This document shows positions 1-11,281 of a DNA stretch of 31,966 nucleotides, one piece after another. How positions within the stretch are numbered: the first letter of the stretch is position 1; each line of letters starts with the position of its first letter. This stretch comes from Larix sibirica. Taxonomy: Eukaryota; Streptophyta; Pinopsida; Pinales; Pinaceae. Below the pieces are notes generated by a model. The model was not told the origin of the DNA. It was given only the letters and a program-made list of their open reading frames with translations, and did no database searches. The stretch is from contig NWUY0304828183.1 of the NCBI GenBank assembly GCA_004151065.3, positions 1 to 31,966 of the forward strand, given 5' to 3'. The position numbers and the translations under genes were made by a program.

Positions 1-1240
1 AACCATAGGCACTTTGTCCAGCACTTGAATCTTTTTGCTGAGAGGCCACCCCCGAGCTGGGCTATGATTCCACCAAGGTGAAGGATTAACTCTAGACTCA
101 CTCCCAATCACACACAACCAATTCTCTTGCTAAGCCAGCACACCAGCTGGGTTTATCAAGCATTCAAAGGGAAACAGAAACAAAATGCTAAGTCAGTGAG
201 CTCACCTCTTAGTTATAGGCATTTCATTGGGTCTTAGCCAGCCTTGGATCTTATTGGTACGATATCAGAGAACAACTGAAGTCCATTGACCGGAAGATGG
301 AAGAAGGGTTCAAGACGGACAACATTCAGACTAGTATTTGGTAATGAAGCAATAATGCCAATGGAATATTGGGTACCTTCATTGATACTAGCAGTCAAGG
401 AAAGATGGGAAACAAACAATTCAATGGAAAGAAAATAGATTGGAAGAACTATATAATTTAGATGAGGATAGGTTTTTATCATAAATTAAACAGATTATGG
501 CAAAGGGTAGAATGAAAAGATTTCATGACGGTAAATTGTAGAAGCATGAATTCATAGAGTGTAAACTGGTTTTTTATATGATAGCAGAAAAAAAGGATAA
601 GGTCGATAAACTAAACTATGGATGGTTAATAACTTACAAATTGAAGAAGCTATATTAAAATGGATCGGCCGAACTATAAATCCTGGAAGGGCTTCATATA
701 TTAGTAAAGTTAACAAATCTTAGCTAAGAACATTCTAAAATTTCACTCACTTAAAGGTGGGGGTAAAATCCCCACCAAACCTTAGAAAGGATGTAGGTAT
801 GGCACTGATGCAGAAAGAGGATAAAGAGTACCAAGGAAGACATAGGCGGCCCGAGGGAAACCCATAACGGTTGGATGAAAGGAAACAGTACTATAATAAT
901 AATGGAATACATAGTAAAGTGATCCCAGATTATAAATGTAGAAAAAAAACAAGAATATGATAAATGTCATATGGGTCAGCGAATTATTGTAACATTGTAA
1001 ATGTAGCATTTAATTTGTTTATTACTTTGTAAATGATAACTAACCATGGAAGATAGCTACAAGCTTCCTATTTTCTTCAAATCTTATTTGATTTTCTACT
1101 ATGATTATGAATGAATTAGAATATGTGTAAGTTCTCTAATCTCATGTGTCTTTTTTAGTATGTGTTAAGATAAAAAAATAGGGGTCATATGGGAAGGTCC
1201 TCTTTCCACCCTTAATTTGAGCAAATAATATTTGTTGTTT

Positions 1241-1275
1241 GAGCGGAGCCGCTCGTCCGAGGTACGAGGGCGAGG
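1241..1275 (+). repeat. GC-rich hairpin motif, copy 1
   Basis: GAGCGG and CCGCTC form a 6-bp inverted repeat around a 2-base centre, followed by GTCC and then GAGGGCGAGG. It stands out from AT-rich surroundings. The AGCCGCT core recurs near 13683, 22709 and 23593, with a weaker relative at 21985. The second half (GAGGGC-AGG) resembles the end of the 30-bp short interspersed element described below, so the two may be related. That relationship is inference. Confidence 0.5.
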
Positions 1276-1279
1276 TTTT

Positions 1280-1342
1280 TTATTAATATTTTTTTCTACT
1301 ATGTTATTAAGATTTAAGTTATTAATAATTTTTTTTTACTAG
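1280..1342. repeat. T-rich direct repeat
   Basis: Two near-identical blocks of TTATTAATA followed by a T-run and TACTA occur about 39 bases apart (1280-1301 and 1319-1342). This is a small local duplication in AT-rich DNA with no evident function. Confidence 0.55.
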
Positions 1343-1414
1343 GAGTAGTCACTAGGATAATTGGGATGTTTATAACTCGTTGTAGGTGAACTATGGTATA
1401 AATATTTTCAAGAA

Positions 1415-1755
1415 GTTATGGGTGATTCAATGGTTGATATGACTATCATCAGAAATAAGCCTAGAAGAGCCATTGGAGGTAGGAAACCTCGATGGAGGCT
1501 GATTCAATGAAAGGTTATAGTCATAATAAGAAACTTGGATCTAAGGCCACCATTGGTGGTAGCAGCCTATAATATTCTATTTACATAGTGAAGGGAGTCC
1601 TACAGAGAGAAAGGATGTAGGAAGCAAGCCTGGAAGAGCCATTGGATAATAAGGGAAAAGGATAGGTCCATGAAACTCTGATGGAAGGTGATTCGATGGT
1701 TAAGACAAGCTTGGAAAGGACATCAGAAATAAGTTTGGAAGAGCCACGTCAGGAT
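1415..1755 (+). repeat. Decayed tandem repeat with AAGCCTGGAAGAGCCATTGG motif
   Basis: The phrase AAGCCT(A/G)GAAGAGCCATTGG occurs near 1456 and 1623, and a third version near 1730 reads AAGTTTGGAAGAGCCA. Two copies are preceded by ATCAGAAAT. A second phrase, GATGGA-GNTGATTC(A/G)ATG, occurs near 1492 and 1680, with a shorter echo near 1421. The order suggests an ancient tandem duplication of a unit of 100-250 bp, now with many substitutions and indels. Confidence 0.6.
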
Positions 1756-1759
1756 AGTA

Positions 1760-3910
1760 TACACTCTGAACAAGCTAAGAAATATATTAATGAAGCACAT
1801 AAATGGTTGTAATTGGAAGACAAACCTATCAACGAAAGAATAATTTATATAAAAAGAAGTAATAAGGCTATCAGTCCGGGGAGATTCATTCTACGATATG
1901 ATGCAACTCACAAAGCAAGGCCATACCTATTGGTGATCCCGTAATTGGGGTGGTGAGAGTTTTTAATGGATCCTTTTACTAAGAGTAAGTATATCGAAAA
2001 AATACGCATCCCCAAAAATTTGACCCTAATAAACCAGACAAAACCCGATGAAATGAAACATAGTCACCTCAATAACTTTTTCCAGGGAAAAGAAGTGATA
2101 GGTATTTATGACCAGGGCACGCAAAGCAATGAGATGCAAGACACCATCTACCCACGTAGATGAAGAGGATCTCATAGAAACATAGGGTAAAAGGTTGTGG
2201 GTGACCGAGGAAGACAAGGAGGTTACAATGTAAAAGGAGTCGAAGGACTTGAATGTCATAAGGAGAGCAAGCCACATTGTCATTGGTAGCTAAGCCTTTG
2301 TTATAGTGATGGAAAAGGCATTACCACCACCTCCGATGACCATTGGTTCCTCTAGCAATGAGGTCCTTCACATCACCTAAATATCGCCCCATATGAAGAC
2401 CTTTACTACCACCAATGATGTAATTGAATACTCTTTGCATAAGAGTGGTCCATTGCGGTTGTCGTTGGTACAACTACATCGATATCTCCCATTACAAGTA
2501 ATAGAGGATCAAAGAAAGGGATGGTGTAGACTACTGGAATCACCGCATAGAACCTTTAAACCATGGGTGATACTATAGACCCGGCCACACCCACCACAAT
2601 TTAAGATGACGGATGCCATACCCGTACCCAGGTCCATAAAGGAGTAAGACTAAAAACACTTTGGCTAGAGCCTACCTAAAAGTATCAAATTGTGATAGGG
2701 AGGTAGAACTACCTATAGATACTTTCATAAACTTGTCTCAGGAGGAAAATAAACTAGAAGAAACATACCAGTGAACCATTATTGAGGAAGTCCCCCCCAA
2801 AACCCCTACTACCCCATTTGGCATAAGGTACCAAACGCAACACGACAACTTGTGCGTTCCACCCTAAAGACTAGAGTAGAAGAATAAGATATAGCTAAAA
2901 GGAGGCAAAAAAAGAAGTGACCTTACTATGAAAGAGGTTTGGTTGGGATGTGGTAATGGGTGAGGTGGCCTGCCTTAAAAGCCATATATTTTTGGTTTTC
3001 CTTTTTATTCTCTCCTTGGCCAAGTTATTATCTCGCGGCTATGGGTGGCTCTTAATTTACGTGCAAGGCTTTACCGTACCTATACTATTTATTACTAAAT
3101 GATAGGATAAATGGCTCCTTCAAACACCCAACGCCCCGGATCACCTATAATTGACTTTTATTTTAGCTCTTATTTAGCAGCAAGATTTAGCATGTAAAAA
3201 CCCATCATTCATTAGGGAATTATGCCGGGCAACCTCATAAATATGACTGACCGGGCAAACAAACAAAAGGACAACAAGAATTAACTCATGTTTTTGAGCC
3301 ATTTACCTCTTTAAATAAATGCTGTAGACAAACACTACACGATTGGTTTTAGGTTCAATGGATACGTCCTCTACTTAAACTATCTACCCCACTTGCTTGA
3401 ACCTCTACCGAACTTTATTACCCTTAACCTAGGCCTCAAACCCTGAGATTTCTATTCTATTTATATAAGTAAAACCGGCAGCGGGGACACTAGCTCACTG
3501 TAACCTTTGAACCACCTCTTTAACTCTTTAGAGGACCCGCTCCTTGTACCTATTTTAACCCGCAGGAATATAACCTAGGTAAAGGTAGTAGGCCTAGTTC
3601 ACTTGCATCTCGTAACTGACCTGATATTATTAAGGGTTCGGAGGGAATAAACATATGATTTATCGCTTCCTTCTACATCCTATTCTTACTACCGAACCCC
3701 CAACAAATTGGTACCATTTGAACCCGGAAAGCATAAGCGTCTTAGCGGCAATTAAGGAAGATTATTTCCCAATATAAAGTAAAGGACTTACCGGTAACTA
3801 TTTGAAGGTCAGGGGACCCATTAATCCCAGGTAAGGGGACCGACAAAGCCATTATGGAAACACCTAGCAATTAGTAGTATGGAGACGTCCTCTGCCCCAA
3901 ACACCACCCC
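1760..3910. other. Unrecognised sequence with two short open frames
   Basis: Nothing is identified with confidence. A 65-codon ATG frame at 1966-2163 (+) is rich in charged residues (start MDPFTKSKYIEKIRI). A second frame at 2393-2578 (+) begins MKTFTTTNDVIEYS. Between about 2110 and 2580 another plus frame reads charged and serine/proline-rich sequence with several stops, which could be decayed gag-like retroelement sequence, but no zinc knuckle or catalytic motif was found. From 2900 to 3910 both strands carry only short frames and no recognisable structure. Confidence 0.4.
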
Positions 3911-3913
3911 GGA

Positions 3914-4460
3914 ATTTCATTAGTCATTTCATTAGTTGTTTAATTAGGACATTGCATCATTTTTTTGCAATTAATTTGAGAGGGATTTCATTAGGTTTAA
4001 TTAGCACTTTCATTAGTAATTAGCGCATGGTTTGTTCTAGATGAATTTGTTAGTAACATTAGGGGTTAGGTACGAACCTCCCCAGTTTTATTATGAGTTT
4101 CTGAGGAGGAGTTTCTTAGGTTGAATTAGCAGGAGTTAGCGCATGGTTTTGTATAAATAAATTAGCTAGGCTAGCAACAGAACACCTGATAACACCTGAT
4201 AAAAACTACACCTGATAACATACGGTAACTACGGTAACACGGACACTCTGGTAACTTTAATAATTTTATATAGGATATCCTATAGGATTTTATTATGCCC
4301 GGAAAACATGTCCGCGTCATAACATACTACACTTATTTGACTAACAATTCTAGATAAATTAGGGATAAATAATTACACGGTTTTCTCTATAGAATGCATC
4401 ATGGTTTTCTCTCTATGAATTAGTTAGGTTCATAAGGAGTTTCATTAGGAGTAATTAGCA
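3914..4460. repeat. TTCATTAG / TTAGCGCATGG degenerate repeat block
   Basis: TTCATTAG recurs at about 3917, 3928, 3987, 4010 and 4441. The phrase TTAGCGCATGGTTT occurs near 4020 and 4136, and ATCATGGTTTTCTC near 4397 is a weaker copy. AATTAGCA follows TTCATTAGG in three places. Inside lies a short tandem array of AACACCTGAT (4181-4200, with a third copy near 4208) and a doubled ACGGTAAC near 4222-4238. The block abuts the end of the retrotransposon pol remnant, whose frame runs into it, so it probably marks the truncation point. Confidence 0.65.
4269..4284. repeat. 16-bp perfect palindrome
   Basis: TATAGGATATCCTATA is identical to its reverse complement. It sits in AT-rich DNA about 140 bp beyond the truncated end of the pol remnant. 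It could be a chance palindrome; no paired gene or T-tract suggests a terminator. Confidence 0.7.
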
Positions 4461-5910
4461 AGCTTCTCATAATTCCATAACTTCCCAACGTATACAGCTG
4501 TCCCGCAATTAACTGATAGTCTGCAGCCCGAACAACTAGATGACGTTTATGAGTTGTGGAGTAATATGCAGGGGGATAAACAGTGGTAAAGAAGAAAGCA
4601 ATCTCCTCCAAGTAGTTAGGAACAGCTTTTACCCGAAACAGATCTGCATCAGGGAGCTGATCATCTACTGCTCCTCCTGATTCCCCTGATTCTATCCTCA
4701 ATAAGTAATCAGGCCCCACATTATGTTTTCCCGGCGTAACGAGAACTTCAAAAGCGAAATCTTGGAATAGCAATAGCCACCTGCAGATCCGACCTTCCAG
4801 AACAGGCTTGTTCACCAGGTACTTAAAAGCTGAATGATCTGTATAGAACTTCAAATGCCCTCCCAATAAGTAATGGAAAAATTTATTAAAGCACGCGGCA
4901 AGCTCTTCTCTTTCTGTAGTAGTATAATTGCGCTCTACCTGAGATAGTTTTCTACTTGCAAAATAAACAGGGTGGTCCAGGTTCCCTTCTTCTGGTTGCG
5001 CAAGTACTGCTCCTAAGGCTATACCTGATGCATCTACATGAACATGAAATTCCTCACTCCAGTTATAAACGCCAAGATAGGGGCACTTACCAACTTTTCC
5101 TTCAGTAAATGAAAAGCAGCATTACATTCAGGAGTCCAGTATAAAACTTCTTATTTATTAAAGAGCTTCTCCATTGGTTCTGTAATTTTTGCGTAATTGC
5201 GGATAAATCTTCGATAGTAGCATGTTAAAGCCCAAAGTTTACCGCAACATCTTAACATTGGTCGGGGCAGGCAAGTTGAAAATGACAACAATCTTGGCTG
5301 AGTCAACCAGAACTCCATCGTTACATACAATATGCCCTAGCAGAGTACCAAAGGTTGTGCAGAAAATACATTTATTCAAGTTAAGCGAAATCTGTAACTG
5401 CCTGCAGTGGTAAAACATAAGTCTGACCAGGGCTATATGCTCTTTCAAGAAGTTTTACACTGTCCAATCGTCTAGATAGACCTCCAATAACTTGTGGATA
5501 AAGTTCCGAAAGGCTGCTATCACAATGCGGCAGAAAACAGCAGGGGCGTTCTTCAATCCGAAGGGCATCACATTATCAGCAAAAGAACCCCATTCTGTAT
5601 TTAATGTTGTCTTCCTCTTATCTTCCTCCGCAATTATTACTTGGTTATAACCCAAGAATCCATCTTAAAAAGAAGAAGTTTCCTTCCCCGCAGCTTGATC
5701 AAGCACTTCGTCACTGAATGGAGTTGTAAATGGGTCATGAACGCATGCAGAATTGAGATTGCTGAAAGCTACACAGATTATAATAGCATCAGTGTATTTA
5801 TTGTTCTGTATCACCATGGGGCTGATCCAGTCTGCTTCCTCCACATGGAAGATCAGATCTATGGATCATCAGAGGTGATCAGGGCAGCTAACTATAAGCA
5901 GTTATCGGTC
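4420..5910 (-). pseudogene. Ty3/gypsy pol remnant: reverse transcriptase and RNase H
   Basis: Reading right to left, a plant Ty3/gypsy pol is recognisable. The RT begins near 5860 with VEEADWISP, then GYNQVIIAEED (about 5655), MPFGLKNAPA, and the active-site YLDD at 5467-5478, followed by SLNLNKCIF and GHIVCNDG. RNase H follows with HVHVDAS (Asp at 5032-5034), TEREEL (Glu within 4903-4914), YTDHSA (Asp at 4837-4839) and NKPVLEGRICRWLLLFQ. RT has in-frame TAA stops at 5665-5667 and 5455-5457, then a stop and frameshifts between about 5240 and 5060. The first RT catalytic Asp, expected after ICV, reads Ala (5767-5769). From about 5060 to 4420 the RNase H frame has no stop. Integrase is absent; the frame runs into the TTCATTAG repeats. 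It encodes no working polyprotein. Assignment rests on remembered family motifs. Confidence 0.92.
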
Positions 5911-5919
5911 GTAAGGTAG

Positions 5920-6598
5920 GGGTCTTGGCAAATATTCTTCCAAATAAATACAAAGAGCCCTGTGAAATGTGGGGCTCCAGAGACTCATAGTAGTTGCAAA
6001 AGAATATGGTCTGGGAAGTTGCAACCGGCTTCGCATTACCTATCCATATTAGATTTTTGGGGTTAAGTGCAGAGTTGTCTCGGGCAGTCTTGAATGAAAC
6101 TATAAGTCCTCACGGAATAGGTTATATTCTTGACGTAATTTCAAGGGAGTTATTTCCCGTAGCGTAACTTTATAAATTATGTACCTGATTGTACTTAGTA
6201 TCTGCATGTGCCACCCGAATGAGGGATGATATAATAGCTTAATTTTGCAATTGAAACCCTAATTGCAATTAGTTGCCACATCCATCTGGGTTGAGGAGGT
6301 AATCGACCACCATAGGGAGGAAGAGGAAACGAGTAGATATTTTTCTGTCAGTGAATGTTTACTACTTTATCTAGGATTGAGTAACTGAATCTCCTTACCT
6401 TCATATATTATCGGCCCCTTCCAACCTTCATTCATTCTCGGATTGTGTGGACATATGCCAGCGATATGTGAAATACCCGACCGAACGCGGGAGCTAAGGA
6501 ACCAGTTACTAAGGTGTTGGTTCTTGCTCTTGCTGGCATAATAAGTAACGGATGGAAGGAAGGCGCAGCTGTACTTCCATTCTATGAGTTACCCATTC
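5920..6598. other. Unrecognised sequence upstream of the pol remnant
   Basis: The part nearest the RT (to about 5960) may hold a few decayed residues of the linker before RT on the minus strand. Beyond that no motif, open frame of note or repeat was recognised. Confidence 0.4.
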
Positions 6599-6601
6599 TA
6601 T

Positions 6602-6646
6602 TCGAGCGAGAGTGAGGAGACTATTTGAGCGGTAGCGAGGAGACTA
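6602..6646 (+). repeat. Two tandem copies of a 22-bp GAGCG...GAGGAGACTAT unit
   Basis: CGAGCGAGAGTGAGGAGACTAT is followed directly by TGAGCGGTAGCGAGGAGACTAT. The GAGCG-(A/T)GCGAG style motif recurs singly near 10842 and 16042, so this is one of several GC-rich short repeats in the window. Confidence 0.75.
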
Positions 6647-6649
6647 TAT

Positions 6650-8050
6650 ATAATAAAAGAATAGAGATTCAGATAGTTACCCACAACTTGGAGTGCTTGC
6701 CTTAGCTCGAATGCTTTCTAATTAGATATTTTGCTATTCTTTAAAATCCAGATTTTGGCTTTTATGGATTGCCGTGAACTCCTTTTTGTCCCGGCTCATT
6801 TATCTCCCTTTTTATACTATTGGTTTGTGACCCAATAAATGAACGGCTAAAATCCGATGGTAAAGCTTTTGCTCCTTGTTAAAAGCGTTGGAGAGAGAGT
6901 AAGTTTAATCACAGCTTTAAGATAACTCTTCATAACAGGGAGGGATGGGATAACAGGGAAGAGATCGTAAAAGCTTGAAAGCCTTCATTCCTTTTATTAT
7001 ACTATTGAACAACATTTTTTTATTTAATAGATATATATATATATAAATTTGCTAATGATTATCTTTCCTATTTCCTCTATATATTTTTTTAGGTCCCGAA
7101 GTATGAAACTGGGCCTTTTCCTCTTAGAGTAAGTGCTTGCTCGGGCATCATTTTCCCATTGCTTTTATCCTCTTTACGGGTCATATTGCCTATACTTTAT
7201 TATATAAGTAAGTATAAGCGCAAGGGCATATCACCCCAGCTAGCGAGACGATAAAAAGGGGCCGAACAACAATCACGAGGTCCTTTCCAAGCCCGAGACA
7301 ACAATTTGTTAAGCAACTACGATCTATAGTGCATAGTTCAAAGTTATTCCAGTATGTACTTTAAAGGTGGAAAATATATATGCAGTAAGACTCTTACTTG
7401 AGTTGACTTCCTTGCCCTCCAATGATTGAGCATCAAACCTTATTTATGTGAACATGTCTAGTAGCTAAAGGTTTATAGATCTAATTATCGTAGTCAAGGT
7501 CTTTTAGTATAGTCCACCGGCCTATCCAGATGGGGTACTATCATATAAGAAAACCTATACTCTTTTATATGCATGTTTACCACCTCTATGCTTATGGGGC
7601 TGCGCCTGGCAGTATACTTAGCTGGCTTTATTTCTTGGGATTGAAAACCATACCAATATGCGACGAGTTACTATCGACACGAGGTTCACTTTCCCCCCTT
7701 GTCGGCTTTTTCCACTACTTCCAAATTTTGAGGTATAGCAGAATTTATCCCGACGTGGAACGGTACACAATCGAGATAGCCGGCCATTCACTATCAATCC
7801 TCTATCAAGGTTGGACCCGTATTATTGCGAATGGTTATAAATGAGATTATTGTAATTGTATCAAATGTTGTTTTAATCCTTTTTATTTAAAGCATTTGTT
7901 TTACACAGTTCAAGTAAAGCTCACTGGGCAGTTTCAGTTAGTGGGGTGAAGCGTTGTGGGCAGGGCTTGTAAAAAAATACTAAGCAGGGCAGGTAACCGG
8001 CTCCGCAGAATACCCCCCATCCCGGGCTCCGGTTTGTTCCCACTTATTCC
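6650..8050. other. Unrecognised intergenic sequence
   Basis: It contains an AT microsatellite at about 7029-7045. A 104-codon plus frame at 7530-7844, starting at ATG, has a mixed hydrophobic translation that matches no family I know and lacks any supporting context, so I do not call it a gene. Near 7410 the phrase CCTTGCCCTCC matches the first third of the short interspersed element and may be a decayed half-copy. Confidence 0.4.
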
Positions 8051-8056
8051 ATCCGG

Positions 8057-8180
8057 GCATTTTGGCAATTAATTTTGTGGTACACACGTTGTAGGCATAG
8101 TAGGTTTGGAAGTGTCACAAATCAATGCATTTTGGCAATTAATTTTTTTTGTGGGGCACACATTGTAGGCATGGTAGGGG
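8057..8180 (+). repeat. Imperfect direct repeat, about 50 bp, two copies
   Basis: GCATTTTGGCAATTAATTTT occurs at 8057 and 8127. Each copy continues with GTGG, then CACAC, then TTGTAGGCAT and GTAGG. The second copy has a longer T-run. Copies start 70 bp apart, consistent with a simple tandem duplication that has diverged slightly. Confidence 0.85.
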
Positions 8181-8181
8181 T

Positions 8182-9500
8182 CTGTCGGTTCAAGCCCACC
8201 TACCTAGCAAGTTTACCGAGCATCCAATCTCTACGCCCGAAATGATTTCAAAGGGCATTTGCGTGCGATATATGACTAGTTTAGCCATCTTACGCATTGA
8301 CTATAAAATAAGCCATATGGGTTCCCTGTAATAGAAGGCCATTAAATAATTATTGTATAAGTACATGGATAGTTACTAGCAGGTATATTCATAATTCTCA
8401 TTTAAGTAATATGAGATAGGTTAGACATGTTATGAGGGTATAAATGTTGATGCCAATATGCATTGAACTAAGGGAAAAACATTAGAGGATGCAGAAGAGG
8501 TCTCCACAGTTCGAGGAGCAAGGGAGTAAAAATGAGAGATAAGAAAGGGGATAGCTTTCATTCAAGAGAGGGAAGGGTTAAAAAGCTCCCCAATGGAGTG
8601 GCCAAAATGTGTAGCTTGAGGGTAGGGTTGGGGAACCATCCTACTGCAAACATCACCAACAAGGAGAAAGGAGATAGTGGAGTCTCCACTCAGATTTAGG
8701 GAAATTTATGAACCCTAGGTAAAGGTAAGAGAGGAAGGTCTCTAGATTAACTGGGGTTATAATTGAAGTATTTTATTTATATATGTAGTTAATCATGGTT
8801 TCTATAAAGTAATGGAAAAAGAAAAACAATAGATCTACCATATAATAATATGAAAACAATAAATTACCATATAATGATATGATAATACGTAATGAAAGGA
8901 GACTCAAGTGCTCTCAGAAGTTTGATATCTTAATTTACCTAGCTATGTCAGAACCTCCCTTGAGGTTGTAGGGTTGAACCGTCCCAGGTATGAGAGGACT
9001 ACGCTTTTTTATATGGCTTAAGATTAGACAACAAGCTACAAGGTTGGAGCCAAGCTAATAGAAAGAGAGCCATATTGAGGTGCCATGGAATATAAATGCA
9101 AGCCACATAAGAGCCCGATAAGTGAATTAGGAAGCTATTTCAATATTTGATACCAATCCAAGTTTGTACCTATAAGATAGGGTTTGAAAGATTGAATACT
9201 CAAAGAGTTGTCTGAAGAGGCTTTACAAAGAGAAATTGAATGGTATAAATAGGAAAAGAAACAACCTAAGGGCGTAAGTTAATGAAAAACTAATTTTTAT
9301 AGAGAGGCACCCATGCAAAAGTAAACCACATGGTTTGACAACATACCATAAGTTTTCGAGAAAATACAAAGGGGTTTTCTCCTCAATATAGGCTTTCTGT
9401 TGTCCAAGCCGCAAGATATAATCATGGTACAACTTGGAAATCCATGATTTTATTAGCGCCTTTAAATCAGGAAAGGTTAATTAACTTTTGACTTATTTGA
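8182..9500. other. Unrecognised intergenic sequence
   Basis: No gene or element was recognised. The part from 8450 to 8760 is purine-rich on the plus strand. ATATAATAATATGA and ATATAATGATATGA near 8840 and 8870 form a small imperfect duplication. A 69-codon minus frame at 9223-9432 has no recognisable motif. Confidence 0.4.
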
Positions 9501-9534
9501 TTTCCTTGCTCTCCCTTTGGTCAAGCAAGCCTTT
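9501..9534 (-). mobile_element. Short interspersed AAGG element, copy 1
   Basis: On the minus strand this is a 30-bp core starting AAGGCTTGC and ending GCAAGG, with the centre TTGACCAAAGGGAGA. The ends carry AAGG direct repeats and CTTGC/GCAAG can pair as a 5-bp stem. It belongs to the GAGAGC subtype shared with the copy at 21249. Flanks are ACGAAA on one side and AAGGAAATC on the other, so no clean target duplication is visible. Confidence 0.85.
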
Positions 9535-9539
9535 CGTAA

Positions 9540-10420
9540 ATAGAAAATGAAAATGATTTGGGCCATGGTTCAATTGTAATGAAGCACCCTAAGTAACTAT
9601 GAACACTACTAGGGGCTTGTGTCCCAAACTAGAACCACAGAGTAAGGAAATCCCCCAAATGAGTGCCTTGAAGGGTAAAAGTGAACCAAACTGGTGACCA
9701 AAGGGCAAAGTACAAAGAGAGGAAAAGCAACAAGGGACCCATCTAAGCACTATATATTACTAATAGATCATACATCTAGGCTTACATAGGGGGCACTCTA
9801 GTAAGGTGGTTAAGCGCTAAATAATGGTATATAAATATTGATGTCATCACTGGGTGGGTCATACATGGAAACAACATATAATAGGGTCACATCACAGCCT
9901 CCCTAGTGGGTAGCTGTACGTGAGTGCTAAAGTGTTAATTTATGCTATGTGGGGCATAGGGACTACTATCATCTTCGCTCAGTGAAGATTCTTTCTTCCC
10001 CGGGTGCCGAAAGGATGCAGCGGCCTCTACCTACCCAAAAGCATCGCCTTCCTTCTTTATTCCCCATGAGGTGGAGGAAGACCAGCACTGACCCCCACCC
10101 ATTTCATTTATTCCCCTCAAAAAGTAGGAATTTGTATAAGCAGTAACTGCAGATCCATATTTGCTAATTGAAACGGCAGAATAGGAAGAGTTTTGTAGAC
10201 CAATGCAGCATCGATCAGAGTTGGTTTATGTGGAGCGCATTATCCTTTGATCTATCTCTCCAATTGCTTGGGGTATGAATCGTGACTCAGCATTGGTGCT
10301 TTCACCCTAACTCGCTCTATTGAAAGAACAGACTATGTCTCTCATTCCCCGTAGTCCTTGCGTGACATGGTAATACCGGGGTAGCTTAAAATCCATCAAG
10401 GATATTAGATCCCAGCAAGC
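9540..10420. other. Unrecognised intergenic sequence
   Basis: No gene is supported. The 65-codon plus frame at 9949-10146 (LRSVKILSSPGAERMQ) is proline/serine/arginine-rich without a known motif. CAGCATTGGTGCTTTCA near 10290 resembles the junction after a gypsy 5' LTR in some plant elements, but the match is short and isolated. Confidence 0.4.
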
Positions 10421-10423
10421 TCT

Positions 10424-10667
10424 AATTAAGCTAGGCGAGATAAGCGAAAAAGGGAATACAGAAAGCTAGGCGCTATAGGGTAGGCGAGATAGAAAATAGG
10501 CAAGATCAGTAGATCTGGTATACCAAGCAGGTGTCGGTGTAGGATGGGTTCTAGAGCAACTATACGGACACACCAAGGTGAATGGGTATTGTGGAAGAGA
10601 AGCAACCATAGCATCTATTTATTGGCAAGAGTATAGAAGCCACCAGTATAGAAAGAAGCAACCATAG
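10424..10667 (+). repeat. Small repeats: TAGGCGAGATA and AGAAGCAACCATAG
   Basis: TAGGCGAGATA or close variants occur near 10432, 10466 and 10482, with AATAGGCAAGATC near 10496. The phrase GAAGCAACCATAG occurs at about 10599 and again at about 10655. These are short local duplications. No open frame across them is convincing. Confidence 0.65.
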
Positions 10668-10669
10668 TG

Positions 10670-11280
10670 TGTATAAACTATTGGTGTGGAAGTGACTCGA
10701 ACAATAACGAACAACTGCTTGGGTTAGTTTGGTTTGGGGTGGAAATGGTCTGGGTTTCCTTCTCCCAGTGCTTCCCAATAAATCCCATAAAAATATCATT
10801 AGTGATTGTGGAGGGCCTTTCCCGAGAGGGGGGGAAAACATTGAGCGTAGCGAGCCACCCTCTTGGGGGCAGGTTAGGGCTTGGCCCTCCTTTCAAGTTG
10901 AAAATCTATCCTTTCCCGTGAAAGAACGAAGTGTGGCGCTTTCCTTTTATACAATTCGGTGCCCTTTCAGTCCGATTAATCCAGTTATGAAAGAACTTCC
11001 TTTATGGAGGAAAGAATATGAATTGTCTTTATGGATAAGGTAAGGAGACGAATAATAGCATCAGAAGTGGGGAAAAAAGCAGAGAAGAGACCCTATAATT
11101 CCTGCTATTGGAGGTAGTTATAGAGCAACTTGCTAGGGGGAATGGCGTTATGAAGGAGAGCGTTAACATAAATAATAGGAATGCTCTTTTTTTCCTCTTT
11201 ATAATAGACCGAATCCAAACCTTGGGGGGGGGGAGTTCGGCTTCCTCGCCCTCCTCGCTCTCCTTATGTCGCTCGCAGTC
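10670..11280. other. Unassigned open frames, no recognised gene
   Basis: Several overlapping frames of 70-105 codons exist on both strands, the longest at 10729-11043 (+, 104 codons, start MVWGGNGLGFLLPV). None carries a motif I recognise. Overlapping frames on both strands are expected where stops happen to be rare. A GAGCGTAGCGAGCC motif sits at about 10843 and a run of nine or more G at about 11224. Confidence 0.35.
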
Positions 11281-11281
11281 C

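Larger units (their letters stand above)
1..1414. other. Unrecognised AT-rich intergenic sequence
   Basis: No domain, RNA gene or known element was recognised on either strand. The short open frames at 234-482 and 782-1009 (minus) have low-complexity hydrophobic translations typical of chance frames in AT-rich DNA, and nothing resembles a known family. The only structure seen is a GC-rich motif near 1241 and a T-rich direct repeat near 1280. Confidence 0.6.

Noticed and set aside
7530-7844. 104-codon open frame as a gene
   Set aside because: No recognisable motif, no context, and length is within what chance gives in this much non-coding DNA.
8184-8210. CGGTTCAAGCCCACC as a tRNA T-arm
   Set aside because: The stem does not pair correctly and no cloverleaf surrounds it.
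10282-10310. CATTGGTGCTTTCA as a retrotransposon LTR and primer-binding junction
   Set aside because: Only about 14 bases resemble the pattern and no LTR or gag sequence flanks it.
10729-11043. 104-codon open frame as a gene
   Set aside because: Open in overlapping frames on both strands with no family resemblance.
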